Source: Streptomyces venezuelae (GTDB lineage Bacteria > Actinomycetota > Actinomycetes > Streptomycetales > Streptomycetaceae). Taken from it: a DNA stretch of 64,000 bases. Both the position numbers and the translations under genes were made by a program. This document shows, piece by piece, positions 8,046 through 15,864 of the stretch (position 1 is the stretch's first letter; each line of letters opens with the position of its first letter). Location: positions 7,423,501-7,487,500 of the forward strand of contig NZ_CP029190.1 in NCBI RefSeq assembly GCF_008642295.1, given 5' to 3'. The notes under the pieces are model-generated. The model had not been told where the DNA came from, searched no databases, and worked only from the letters and a program-made list of their open reading frames with translations.

Positions 8046-8112
8046 TCCCGCGGTGCTGCCCGACGGCGCCCAGCCTGATCAGAGGCCCGCCGAGTTGTTG
8101 ACCGCGGATAAC
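8025..8112. promoter_or_regulatory. Two GTTRACC palindromes, candidate operators
   Basis: GTTGACCTCCGCGGTTAAC (8025-8043) and GTTGACCGCGGATAAC (8097-8112) are related imperfect palindromes centred on a CCGCGG core, 72 bases apart. Such paired dyads are typical operators for dimeric GntR/TetR-type regulators in Streptomyces plasmids. No regulator gene is adjacent. Confidence 0.4.
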
Positions 8113-9139
8113 AGCCCTGCGGGTCAAGCCAGCCCGTCACTGTTTCGCCCGAGCAACGAATCGGCGTTGGGCCTCAGGCGGCACCTCGGGCCACGCCGGG
8201 GGAGCAGGCCGACAGCATCGTCCAAGTGCTGTCCGCCGAGAAGCTCGTGGAACTGGTCGAAGAGCTGTGCACCAGGGTCTGAACACCCTCGGACCAAGAA
8301 GCCGGACTGTCAGCGGTCCGGTTTCTGCTTTCGGTAGCGGGTCTCGTGTGCGGCCAGCCTCTCAGAAACATGAGAGTCAAGGTTGTGGCCAACGAGATCG
8401 CCCGAGCAACGGGTCGGTGCGCCGTGGCGCGGGCAGGTGGGGAAGGAGCGCCAATTGGGGAGACGAGCCTGTGGCTCACTAGCTCAAGAGGCCACGATCC
8501 ATCAGATGCAACTGTTGTCTGCGGGTGAACTTCACTGCGGGCGCAGTGAACCGGCCGTTGGTGACCAGGACGACGGCGTCTCCGCCATGTACGGGACGGC
8601 CGGTCCCGTTGAGAACGTGAAGGTCTGGGGTACCAACGGCAGCGCCAGCCGCTCCGTTGCGGCGGTGCTCGCACTGCACTGGGGCGCCGGTAGGCCGGCC
8701 CGTCCGGTGCGCTGCGGAGGTGGTGTGCGCCGGGACGCGGTAGTTGTAACTGGGCAGCCCCGACGGCCTGGCGCTCGACGGCGTCCGGGCCACGCTTGTT
8801 GTCACCGACGGGATGGTTGTCACACCGGTGCCGGGGGCAGCGCATTTGTCACCGGGCCTTCGGTGTCGGCCAGCCGCGCGACTTCGGCTGTCCGTACGCT
8901 GCGGCTCACGGTGACAGAAGACGTGTCCAGGTGACGATTCAAGTGTCCCGGCACAGTTCGGCAAGCCCATGTCACCGTGGTCTCAGGGCAGTTGCACCGG
9001 AAGGGGGCTGGAGGGTTGCATGTAGAGGCGCACTAGGAGTTGCACCGGAAGTGTGACCGGGAGTGGGACCCTCCCTTTTATGATCGTGAGCATCGTGCCT
9101 GGTCAGGTCCGGTGGGCAAGCCTCATCCCCACGACGACA
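8113..9139. other. Gene-poor region with no intact gene
   Basis: No convincing intact gene is seen on either strand over this kilobase. The only recognisable coding trace is the Mrr-like nuclease remnant at 8479-8637. The stretch lies between the iteron region and the second IS110 element and looks like decayed DNA. Confidence 0.5.
8479..8637 (-). pseudogene. Remnant of an Mrr-like restriction endonuclease domain
   Basis: About 53 codons resemble the C-terminal end of Mrr_cat-type proteins: a NGTGRPVHGGDAVVLVTNG core, then FTAPAVKFTRR and LHLMDRGLL. Upstream sequence in this frame loses similarity. The frame stops right after DRGLLS, where family members usually continue into a short Trp-containing tail. 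Only the fold's last strands and helix survive, so it cannot be functional. The assignment is by motif memory, not search. Confidence 0.45.
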
Positions 9140-9164
9140 CCTCTAATTCGTTAGTAATTAGAGG
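9140..9164. promoter_or_regulatory. AT-rich palindrome, candidate operator
   Basis: CCTCTAATT, a seven-base spacer CGTTAGT, and AATTAGAGG form a perfect 9-bp inverted repeat. It is strikingly AT-rich against the local background and lies just upstream of the second IS110 element. The form suits a MarR/HxlR-type dimer site; no matching regulator is nearby. Confidence 0.35.
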
Positions 9165-9263
9165 TCCTGGATCTCTGATGGGCCCGGGGCGGCGTTGTCC
9201 AGCCCAGGGCAGGACTTGTGTGGTCCGGTCGGTGCCGTGGTGACCCCTACGACACCTCCGACC

Positions 9264-9357
9264 GTGCGAGGTCTGTTGAAAGACCGGTGGCGCTGGGCGC
9301 CGGCCGGTCCTCGCACGTTCTGCCCTCACGGGCCCGTCAGGTTCGGGAACCTTGACG
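9264..9357 (+). ncRNA. Structured leader of the second IS110 element (candidate bridge RNA)
   Basis: Two strong hairpins precede the second IS110 transposase on its strand. In the first, GTGCGAGG (9264-9271) pairs with CCTCGCAC (9309-9316), enclosing an inner GACCGG/CCGGTC stem. In the second, CGTCAGGTTC (9335-9344) pairs with GAACC-TTGACG, with one bulged base. Stable structure in the non-coding DNA upstream of an IS110 transposase is where a bridge RNA is expected. No guide-target match was established for this copy. Confidence 0.35.
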
Positions 9358-9541
9358 GATGAGCTGCCGCACGGTGACGCGTTCTTCCTCACGAGCTTCG
9401 AGCTCTGGACACGGCGTGCGCCCGGGCGGCTTGCGGTGCCGCGCACGGCTGATGAGGTGGCGGACCACAGAGTCCTGGAATTAGTGCGCCGTGCGGCTCC
9501 GCGTGCTCGCGTTCGAGGACAACGCCGAAGGGGCGGGATCC

Positions 9542-10831
9542 ATGGACGTGTTCTGCGGGGTCGACTGGGCGGAGGGACACCACGACGTCGCGCTCATCGA
9601 CGACACCGGCAAGCTGCTGGCCAAGTGCCGCATCGGCGACGACCTGGACGGCTACCGCCTGCTGTTGGGCCTCTTCGCCGAGCACGGCGACACCGCAGAG
9701 GCTCCGATCCCGGTGGCCATCGAGACCAGCCGCGGCCTGCTGGTCGCCACGCTGCGGCCGGGTCCCCGGCAGATCTTCGCGGACCCGATGGCGGCCTCCC
9801 GCTACCGCGACCGCCCCGGTGTGAGCCGCAAGAAGTCTGACCCCGGTGACGCACTCGTGCTTGCGAACATCATCCGCACGGACATGCCGATGCACCGGCC
9901 GCTGGCCGCCGACACCGACCTCGCACAGGCAGTGGCTGTCCTGGCCCGAGCCCAGCAGGACGCGGTCTGGAGCCGACAGCAGCTCTGCAACCAGCTCCGC
10001 TCGCTGCTGCGCGAGTACTTTCCGGCGTTCCTGGAGGCGTTCAAGGACAAGCAGGGCGGACTGGCCCGCCCCGACGCCCGCCGGATCCTGGCGGTGGCAC
10101 CGACGCCCGCGCTGGCCGCGAAGCTGCCGGTCTGGCGTCTGACGGCCATGATGAAGCGGGCTGGCCGGCGCAGGAACATCGAGGCCGATGCCGAGCGTCT
10201 TCAGCAGCTCTTCCGCCGCGAGGCGCCCCACCAGGTCCCGCTGGTCGAAGAAGCGATGGGCAAGCAGGCCCCGGCCCTGCTGCTGCAGCTGGACGCCTCC
10301 TGCGAAGCAGTCGCCGACCTTGGCCAGGCCACTGAGGAAGCCTTTCGAGCCCATCCAGACGCCCCGATCATGCTGAGCTTTCCTGGCATCGGCTCCCAGA
10401 TCGGCGCACGGATCCTGGCGGAGATCGGGGACGACCGCACGCGGTTTGCCACCGCCGGAGGGCTGAAGGCATACGTGGGCGCGGCCCCCATCACCCGGGC
10501 GTCGGGCAAGCGCCACTACGTCGGACGCCGGTTCGTCAAGAACAACCGGCTCAACCACGTCGGCCACCTGTGGGCCTTCGCCTCCCTGAGCCGTTCGTCC
10601 GGCGCGGACGCCCACTACCGGCGCCGACGGACCGGCGGGGACTGGCACATGCAGGCTCTGCGGCACCTGTTCGACCGCATGCTCGGCCAATTGCATCACT
10701 GCCTCTTGGCACGGTCCCGTTTGATGAAGCGATCGCTTTCCCGCACAGCCCCAACCAGCAGGAACAGCCACCGCGTGAAGCAGAAACGCGGCAGCTTGTC
10801 CCGGGGCGGCGGGGGAGACGATCATTCGGTC
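9542..10831 (+). pseudogene. IS110-family transposase, frameshifted near its C-terminus
   Basis: ATG at 9542 follows GAAGGGGCGGGATCC. The protein begins MDVFCGVDWAEGHHDVAL and shows the SRKKSDPGDALVLANIIRTD motif of the DEDD domain, LSFPGIGSQIGARILAEIG and GAAPITRASGKRHYV, all typical of IS110. After the RHLFDRMLGQLHHCL segment (about 10710) the expected PFDEAIAF continuation is found one frame over, so a one-base indel has occurred. The shifted frame meets no stop and runs in frame into the next gene at 10832, creating an artificial 548-residue fusion. The element is probably inactive unless the shift is a sequencing error. Confidence 0.75.
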
Positions 10832-11137
10832 ATGAGACCCGAAGTGCAGACGTTCGTTGCCGACGGACCGCTTCCCGACTGGGACGCGAGCGAGGAAGAG
10901 ATCGACCGGCGTGAACGCCAGCTGAGGACGATCTTCCGCCCTGTCACGTCCGAAGAGGCCGCTGCCCTGGCCACCTGCTTCGGCCCCGACGACTGCTACG
11001 GCGTCGCCTGGACGCTCGTTCACCTGATCGAGACGACTCCCAATCCGGTGCCGCCGTGGGAGGATCCGGGTCCGGAAGCTGGCGACTGGGCCGAGGTTTT
11101 GCGCGGGCGATGGGGCGGCGGACCTCCTGCCGCTTGA
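10832..11137 (+). CDS. Hypothetical protein of 101 residues
   Basis: ATG at 10832 begins MRPEVQTFVADGPLPDWDAS. The protein is acidic with a helix-rich middle (EEEIDRRERQLRTIF) and a Pro-rich tail, and no known domain is recognised. The frame is continuous with the frameshifted IS110 transposase upstream, but codon usage and the fresh Met support an independent gene. It may mark the DNA into which the IS inserted. Confidence 0.6.
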   Translation: MRPEVQTFVADGPLPDWDASEEEIDRRERQLRTIFRPVTSEEAAALATCFGPDDCYGVAWTLVHLIETTPNPVPPWEDPGPEAGDWAEVLRGRWGGGPPAA

Positions 11138-11642
11138 CGGCTTAACTGCATGAGGTGTCTTTCATCGCGGTAGCCGGAGGAAGAAGCCTGCTTCTTTCAG
11201 AGCCGGGCAGGTCTTGACCACCAGGCTCCAGCCAAGCACGGACCGGCCTCACTGCGTGGTCCGCAGCTTGGCCCCCTCCCCGGTCACGGCCCCCGGGCCC
11301 GGCGTCGCCCGCTGCACGGCCTGGCGCGGAGCACCGCGTGCGCACATCAGGCACCCCAGCCAAGCTCCTTGGCTGGTGAAGCCTGACTCTGGAAGGCTAG
11401 CCCGCATCCTTGATGCTGGCCTCGGTGGTCCCATCCAAAGGCGAGCCGCACCTGCACCGGCAGCTGACGGCCTTGAGTATTCCCTGAAGCGATGGCGCGA
11501 CCGAATCCCGAGGCAGTAGGCACTGCCCCATGGCCCGGAAACTGGAGGACCTGCTCAAAGCGGGCAAAGCACACGGCTGGGCCGTCGGACAGGCGAGCAT
11601 GGCCCCCCACGGCAGCCCTACGACACCAGCTAAAGAGCACTA
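11138..11642. other. Gene-poor spacer
   Basis: No convincing gene. The only frame worth noting is a 38-codon plus-strand ORF from ATG 11530 (MARKLEDLLKAGKAHGW...), without a clear ribosome binding site, which ends at the IS630 left end. It may be the start of a gene cut by the transposon. Confidence 0.4.
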
Positions 11643-11680
11643 CTAGTGCTGCCCCGCGCAAGTTCGTGGAGGGGTGTTGG
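11643..11680 (+). repeat. IS630 left terminal inverted repeat
   Basis: It begins CTAGTGCTGCCCCGCG and continues AAGTTCGTGGAGGGGTG. It pairs with the inverted copy at 13081-13118 and, for its inner 26 bases, with 12377-12404. Confidence 0.65.
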
Positions 11681-11686
11681 GTCTGA

Positions 11687-11887
11687 TCAGGCGGTCTTGA
11701 GTGGGCTGCCGTCATAGGTCCATCTGTACGGCTTCGCGGTCTCGTTGCGGGTGATGACGTTGCTCTCCAGCTTGTCGATGAGGTCATCGCGGCTGGAGAA
11801 ATCACCGTGTCGCAGCACGCGGCGGGTCAGGACGGAGAACAGCTCGATCTGGTTGAGCCAGGAGGCGTGCGGCGGGGTCCCGTGCAC
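11687..11887 (-). pseudogene. C-terminal fragment of an IS630-family transposase
   Basis: The 66 codons match the end of DDE_3-type IS630 transposases: HGTPPHASWLNQIELF (containing the region of the last catalytic acidic residue), then VLRHGDFSSRDDLIDKLESN and PYRWTYDG. The N-terminal helix-turn-helix and the first two catalytic Asp residues are absent. The stop lies just inside the left terminal repeat, as expected for this family. Confidence 0.75.
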
Positions 11888-12045
11888 GTGCCAGCGCGAG
11901 TGGTCGGCCAGCCGCGGATCAGACGCTCGCGCACCATCTCGTCCAACTCCACCACGACCGCCTCAACCATCCCGGCCACACCCTCGCCCGCCCCGACCAA
12001 CGTGATGATCACGGCGTATGCGGGGGTGCCCAGCGGGATGGACCC

Positions 12046-12378
12046 GTGCCGAAGAATCCGCCCGAGTCCATGCAGGATCACCTGCGCCACCGTCTGAACG
12101 TCCGCGCCAAGGAACGCTGGCCCCAGCTCGCCCGCGTCCAAGTGCGCTTCCGCTCAGGATTCGCCTACATGGCGGGGGAACTGCCGGGCGAGGACGAACC
12201 GCTGCCGCTATGCCGCCTGCGCTTCACCGGCGTCCTGCACACCTGGGTCTTCGCCCTCTACCTCGCCAGCCGAGGCAAGTACGAGGACAACCTCCTGCCC
12301 GCTGGCCTACCTATCGGCAGCCTCGAAGACTGCATGGACTGTGCCTGCTACCTCTACCTCGGTGACCAGCAGGCCTGA
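12046..12378 (+). CDS. Hypothetical protein inside the IS630 remnant
   Basis: A protein of 110 residues from GTG; ATG at 12070 is an alternative start. The sequence is well formed (VQVRFRSGFAYMAGELPGED, LCRLRFTGVLHTWVFALYLAS, GSLEDCMDCACYLYL) and ends with a Cys pair, CMDCAC. Its function is unknown. Its stop is followed at once by a partial copy of the IS630 end repeat, so it is either an IS passenger or host DNA between two elements. Confidence 0.6.
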   Translation: MPKNPPESMQDHLRHRLNVRAKERWPQLARVQVRFRSGFAYMAGELPGEDEPLPLCRLRFTGVLHTWVFALYLASRGKYEDNLLPAGLPIGSLEDCMDCACYLYLGDQQA

Positions 12379-12404
12379 CCAACACCCCTTCACGAACTAA
12401 CGCG
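12377..12404 (-). repeat. Internal partial copy of the IS630 end repeat
   Basis: Read on the minus strand it is CGCGTTAGTTCGTG followed by AAGGGGTGTTGG. It matches the inner part of the left end closely but lacks the outermost CTAGTGCTG. It has the same orientation as the right end at 13081-13118, so the GNAT gene lies between two direct copies. Confidence 0.55.
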
Positions 12405-12412
12405 AAGGAGGA

Positions 12413-12907
12413 CTACCGCGCATCGAAGGCAACCCATGTGTTCCCCGGCAGCTCGGGCTTCCCAGGTACCGGTCGCCGCTCCTCGGTCCAGGCCTCGCCC
12501 GCGACTTCGGAAGCGACGCGACGCCAGAAGCGTGCCGCGCCCGCGTTCTCCTCCTGAAAAGCGATCTCCCATCGGCCAGGGTGCGCGGCCAGGACGGCCT
12601 GCACCGCTCGCAACCCGAGGCCCGACCGCCGTGCCCCACGCACCACGAAGAAGCTGTTCAGCACGCGCGTATCGCTGTCCAGCGCGCGTACGAACGCAAA
12701 GCCGACCGGCCGGTCACCAGACCATGCGAGATAAGCCGACCAGGTGGGATCGCCGATCGCCGACTCTAGCCACTCGCGGCGGTATGTTCCGTCCGGGTTC
12801 GGCAGGACGCCCCAGAACTCCGACAGGTCGTGCAGGAAAAGCGGCCAGAGTCGTTCCAGGACGTCGCGGTCCGCGGCGCCCGCTCTGCGGACAGCAAAGT
12901 CTGCCAT
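12413..12907 (-). CDS. GNAT-family N-acetyltransferase
   Basis: ATG at 12907 follows GAGGAG, giving 164 residues. The acetyl-CoA binding region is visible: VLNSFFVVRGARRSGLGLRAVQAVL (motif A, R-x-x-G-x-G/A form) and WEIAFQEENAGAARFWRRV (motif B). The N-terminus (RRAGAADRDVLERLWPLFLHD) is standard for GNAT enzymes of the RimI/YjaB type. The substrate cannot be predicted. The gene sits alone between direct copies of the IS630 end repeat with a perfect hairpin in its leader. Confidence 0.8.
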   Translation of the reverse strand: MADFAVRRAGAADRDVLERLWPLFLHDLSEFWGVLPNPDGTYRREWLESAIGDPTWSAYLAWSGDRPVGFAFVRALDSDTRVLNSFFVVRGARRSGLGLRAVQAVLAAHPGRWEIAFQEENAGAARFWRRVASEVAGEAWTEERRPVPGKPELPGNTWVAFDAR

Positions 12908-12930
12908 CTGATGCTCCTCGAGAACGCGAG

Positions 12931-12958
12931 AAGCCTTCCGGCAGACCGGAAGGCTTCG
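12931..12958. terminator. Perfect 12-bp hairpin in the GNAT leader
   Basis: GAAGCCTTCCGG, a CAGA loop, and CCGGAAGGCTTC form a perfect stem 24 bases upstream of the GNAT start. There is no clear U-run. It could be a terminator of incoming transcription or an attenuator-like leader structure. Confidence 0.45.
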
Positions 12959-13080
12959 AACTAGCGAGCGGACCTTATCGTGTCTACGGCCTGGACACAC
13001 AGCTCGCAGATCCAGGCCGCGGACGGTGTCTGCGTCGGCACCGTCACGTTCGCCCGACGTGGCGGACGCACGGAGGTTCA

Positions 13081-13118
13081 CCTGCACCCCTCCACGAACT
13101 AACGCGGCACAGCACTAG
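13081..13118 (-). repeat. IS630 right terminal inverted repeat
   Basis: Read on the minus strand it begins CTAGTGCTGTGCCGCG. It matches the left end at 32 of 38 positions. Confidence 0.65.
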
Positions 13119-13641
13119 GGTGCGTACGCGGCCAGATCCAGGCCCGGACCGAGTCACGGGCCCGAGTGTAGGCGCCCTTCTTCGCGGGGGCCGGCACCGC
13201 TCGTGGTCGCGAGGATAGCCGACCGCCGGCCCGGGAACGGGTCCAGGCCCGTTGGTAGCGCCCGCCACTGTTCGACGGTTCCGCCTGCTTTCGGCCGAAT
13301 TCGAGTATGAATTCAGCCAACCTGTGTGACATAAAAAGAAATGAAGATGAATCGACCTTTCGGGTTGCCGAGAACGTGCAGATGCTGCCCTTCCCGTCGT
13401 TGCCGCATCGCTCCGCGGGCCGAATTCCGAGAACCTCTCGCTGCGGTGTGGAAAACGACCGTTTTGCAACGTGCGTGTGTCCGTGAACTGCACTAACGAC
13501 TTTCGATGTTGCCCTCCTCTGCGTAACGTATGAGAACAGTCCGGTCTCTTGAGACGGTTGTGGTTCACGGCGCGTGAAAACAGGCCTCAAAGGTCTACAC
13601 CAGGCGCAATCGTTTCCTGATCTACGGGGGAGGCAGTACAC
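13119..13641. other. AT-richer upstream region of the pilus operon
   Basis: No gene is supported. From about 13280 to 13600 the base composition is noticeably more AT-rich than the surroundings (GAATTCAGCC, ACATAAAAAGAAATGAAG), typical of a Streptomyces promoter region. It precedes a lipoprotein gene with a strong GGGGAGG ribosome binding site, so the promoter of the tad operon is probably here. No exact -10/-35 pair can be named with confidence. Confidence 0.45.
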
Positions 13642-14244
13642 ATGGCACGGCTCGATCGGCTCGGCTGGAAGCGTAGCCGGGCAGTCTTGGTGTCTGTTCC
13701 GCTCTGCGCAGTCCTTACCGCTGGCTGCACTTCGTCCAACGGGACTGCAGACGAGAAGAGTCAGTCACCGGCCCCCACGGTCTCCGCTGCACCGACCAAG
13801 TCGGCTTCAATTGACCCTGCAGAAGCCGCAAAGGCAGAGGCGATCGCAACCTACCGGCAGTACTGGGCGGAGACGGTACGCCTCTTTGCGGACCCGCACG
13901 CTAACACCAGCGATGGCCTCAAGCGGTACGCGGCCAGCGAGGCGCTGAGCAAGGCAGAAACCAGCGCGGCCAACCTCAAGGCTCGCGGGCGTCAGCTGGC
14001 GGGACAACCCGTCGTTGGCAACCCCACCGTCACAGCCGTCGCTCTCGACCGACAGATTCCCAGTGTCAAGCTCTCCAGCTGCATGGACGTGTCGAACTGG
14101 CACCTCGTTGAGAAAGCCAACGGACAGCCGGTCCCCGTTCCCTCCGAACGGCTCGTCAAATACGTAGTCGCCACCACCGCTGAGAAGTGGCCCGACGGCT
14201 GGAAGATCATCCGGGATGAACCGCAAGAAGGTCAGCCGTGCTGA
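13642..14244 (+). CDS. Lipoprotein at the start of the tad pilus operon
   Basis: A protein of 200 residues with a basic, hydrophobic signal peptide and a lipobox, LTAGC, with the lipidated Cys at residue 29. A Ser/Thr/Ala-rich linker and a folded domain follow (ATYRQYWAETVRLFADPHAN to the C-terminal DGWKIIRDEPQEG), consistent with an NTF2-like extracytoplasmic fold. ATG follows GGGGAGG. The stop overlaps the next gene. It is probably anchored on the outside of the membrane with the pilus machinery; the exact role is unknown. Confidence 0.7.
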   Translation: MARLDRLGWKRSRAVLVSVPLCAVLTAGCTSSNGTADEKSQSPAPTVSAAPTKSASIDPAEAAKAEAIATYRQYWAETVRLFADPHANTSDGLKRYAASEALSKAETSAANLKARGRQLAGQPVVGNPTVTAVALDRQIPSVKLSSCMDVSNWHLVEKANGQPVPVPSERLVKYVVATTAEKWPDGWKIIRDEPQEGQPC

Positions 14245-15134
14245 CCCGAAGCCGCACCGTGGCGTTCACCGCCGGGCTCTCTATCCCCTTGATGGTGTGC
14301 TCCCCCGCCGAGGCGCAGCCTAACGGGAGTTGCGACCCTCAGTGGCTCTGCGTTGGCGTCGAGAAGCCAGGCACGCCTCCTGACTCCGGGAAGGACGGAG
14401 GCGGCGGCAACGGCGGAGGCGGAGGCGGAGGTGGGGGAGGGAGCGGAGGCGGCGGCTCCGACGATGACAGCCGCTGGACCTGCACGTACACGCTCGCTGT
14501 CCAGCCCCCACCCGGTTCTGAAGACTGGGAGGGAGCCAGCCGGGATGACGGCGCGTTCTACCTTGTGGATTGTCTGGACCGCGAGACCGGTACCCGCCAG
14601 ATCAGGAGGGTCTTCCTGGCGGAGCCGCCGACAGGAAACGGCCCCCCACCGGTCAACCCCGCGGTCCTCGCGCAACGGGCAGTGGACAAGATGCTGCTGC
14701 GAGGACCGCAAATCGGCATCACACCCAAGCCGGGCGGCAAGGGCGTGACCGGCATGCCCGTCTACATGTGGACCGAGACCGGCCCCGAGACGTACGGCCC
14801 GAACACGGCATCGGCGGCTGCTGGCGGCATCTCTGTTACCGCCACTGCGAAGGTCTCGAAAATCGTCTGGAGCATGGGTGACGGCAAGACAGTCACATGC
14901 ACCACCGCCGGCACGCCCTACAAGGCGGAGTACGGCAAGAAGCCGTCCCCCGATTGCGGCCACCGCTACGACAAGCCGTCCTCCACCACCGGCTCCGGCA
15001 CGTACAAGGTCACCGCGACGTCCACCTGGTCCATCGACTGGCAGGTCACCGGCGGTGCCCAGGCCGGCCAGCTGACCGAGGTCCGCACCAGCTCCGTGGA
15101 CATCAACGTCGCCGAGGTCCAGGTCCTCAACTAG
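14238..15134 (+). CDS. Secreted protein with glycine-rich linker, tad operon
   Basis: A protein of 298 residues with an N-terminal signal peptide (cleavage likely after SPAEA), a poly-Gly/Ser linker at about residues 54-75, then a beta-rich domain with paired cysteines (residues near 84, 114, 220 and 239). It ends with a PKD/Ig-like segment (KIVWSMGDGKTVTC...TYKVTATSTWSIDW). It overlaps the lipoprotein gene by seven bases. Such proteins are common in actinobacterial tad loci and are probably surface-exposed pilus-associated proteins. No enzymatic motif is seen. Confidence 0.65.
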   Translation: MLTRSRTVAFTAGLSIPLMVCSPAEAQPNGSCDPQWLCVGVEKPGTPPDSGKDGGGGNGGGGGGGGGGSGGGGSDDDSRWTCTYTLAVQPPPGSEDWEGASRDDGAFYLVDCLDRETGTRQIRRVFLAEPPTGNGPPPVNPAVLAQRAVDKMLLRGPQIGITPKPGGKGVTGMPVYMWTETGPETYGPNTASAAAGGISVTATAKVSKIVWSMGDGKTVTCTTAGTPYKAEYGKKPSPDCGHRYDKPSSTTGSGTYKVTATSTWSIDWQVTGGAQAGQLTEVRTSSVDINVAEVQVLN

Positions 15135-15171
15135 CACGCGCACGGACGCTCCCTGAGAGGCAGAAACCCGA

Positions 15172-15864
15172 ATGGAATCCCCCGCCGCCCCGCCGGTGCC
15201 GCGCCCGGCTGGCCCGCGCACCGATCTACCCATCACCACCGCTGCGCCCGTGAAGAAGCAGCGCCGGTATGCGGCAGCCGCCTTGAGTACCGTCTTGGCG
15301 GTCGCGGCCGCGCTTGGCGCTGCCGCCGCCGTGTCCGCTGTCGGTGACCGTACGAAGGTGCTGGCGATCGCGAACGACGTCCCGGCCGGGCAACCGCTGA
15401 CGGACGCGGACATCATCGTCGCGGAGGTCTCCGCCGACGCGGCCCTGACCCCGATGCCGGCCAGGGACCGCGCCTCCGTCGTGGGCAAGCGCCCGGCCGT
15501 CGACTTGCGTAAGGGCAGCCTGCTCGTTGCTGCTCAGCTCCAGCCCGGCACCGGCCTCGGTGACGACAAGGCGCAGGTCGGCGTCCAGGTCAAGCGCGGC
15601 CAGGCCCCCGCCGGCTCCCTCGTCCCAGGCGACAAGGTCCTCGCGGTCACCGTTCCCGGCCAGGGCGAACAGTCCACCGGCAAGGACGGCGCCGAGGCCC
15701 CGCCCACCTCGGTCAAGGCCGTCGTCGTCTCCGTCAGCCGCCCCGACGCGTCTGGAGCCGTCGTCGTCAACCTGGCTGTCGCGCCCTCGGACGGGCCGCT
15801 GCTGGCCACCCGCGCCTCGTCCGGCCGGGTCGCCCTGGTCCGCGACGTGCGGAGCGGATCGTGA
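15172..15864 (+). CDS. CpaB/RcpC-like SAF-domain pilus assembly protein
   Basis: A protein of 230 residues with one membrane helix (about residues 32-58), followed by an SAF domain: IANDVPAGQPLTDADIIVAEVSAD...VGKRPAVDLRKGSLLVAAQL. This is the signature of CpaB/FlgA-type proteins that help Flp pilus or P-ring assembly outside the membrane. A second domain (VKRGQAPAGSLVPGDKVLAVTVP) matches the RcpC continuation. Its stop overlaps the CpaE-like gene by GTGA. Confidence 0.8.
   Translation: MESPAAPPVPRPAGPRTDLPITTAAPVKKQRRYAAAALSTVLAVAAALGAAAAVSAVGDRTKVLAIANDVPAGQPLTDADIIVAEVSADAALTPMPARDRASVVGKRPAVDLRKGSLLVAAQLQPGTGLGDDKAQVGVQVKRGQAPAGSLVPGDKVLAVTVPGQGEQSTGKDGAEAPPTSVKAVVVSVSRPDASGAVVVNLAVAPSDGPLLATRASSGRVALVRDVRSGS

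Larger units (their letters stand above)
11643..13118. mobile_element. IS630-type remnant with captured genes
   Basis: The outer ends (11643-11680 and 13081-13118) are inverted 38-bp repeats matching at 32 of 38 positions, both beginning CTAGTGCTG. A third partial copy (12377-12404) lies inside, in the orientation of the right end, directly after the stop of the 12046 gene. Inside are the C-terminus of an IS630 transposase, a hypothetical gene and a GNAT gene. This looks like an IS630 element, or two nested ones, that lost most of its transposase and gained passengers. Confidence 0.6.

Noticed and set aside
8174..8845. A 223-codon minus-strand open frame
   Set aside because: Arg/Pro/Ser-rich low-complexity translation; a different minus-strand frame of this region carries the Mrr-like motif.
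13099..13641. A 180-codon minus-strand open frame upstream of the tad operon
   Set aside because: The region is AT-richer and promoter-like, the translation shows no domain, and codon usage does not fit a gene.
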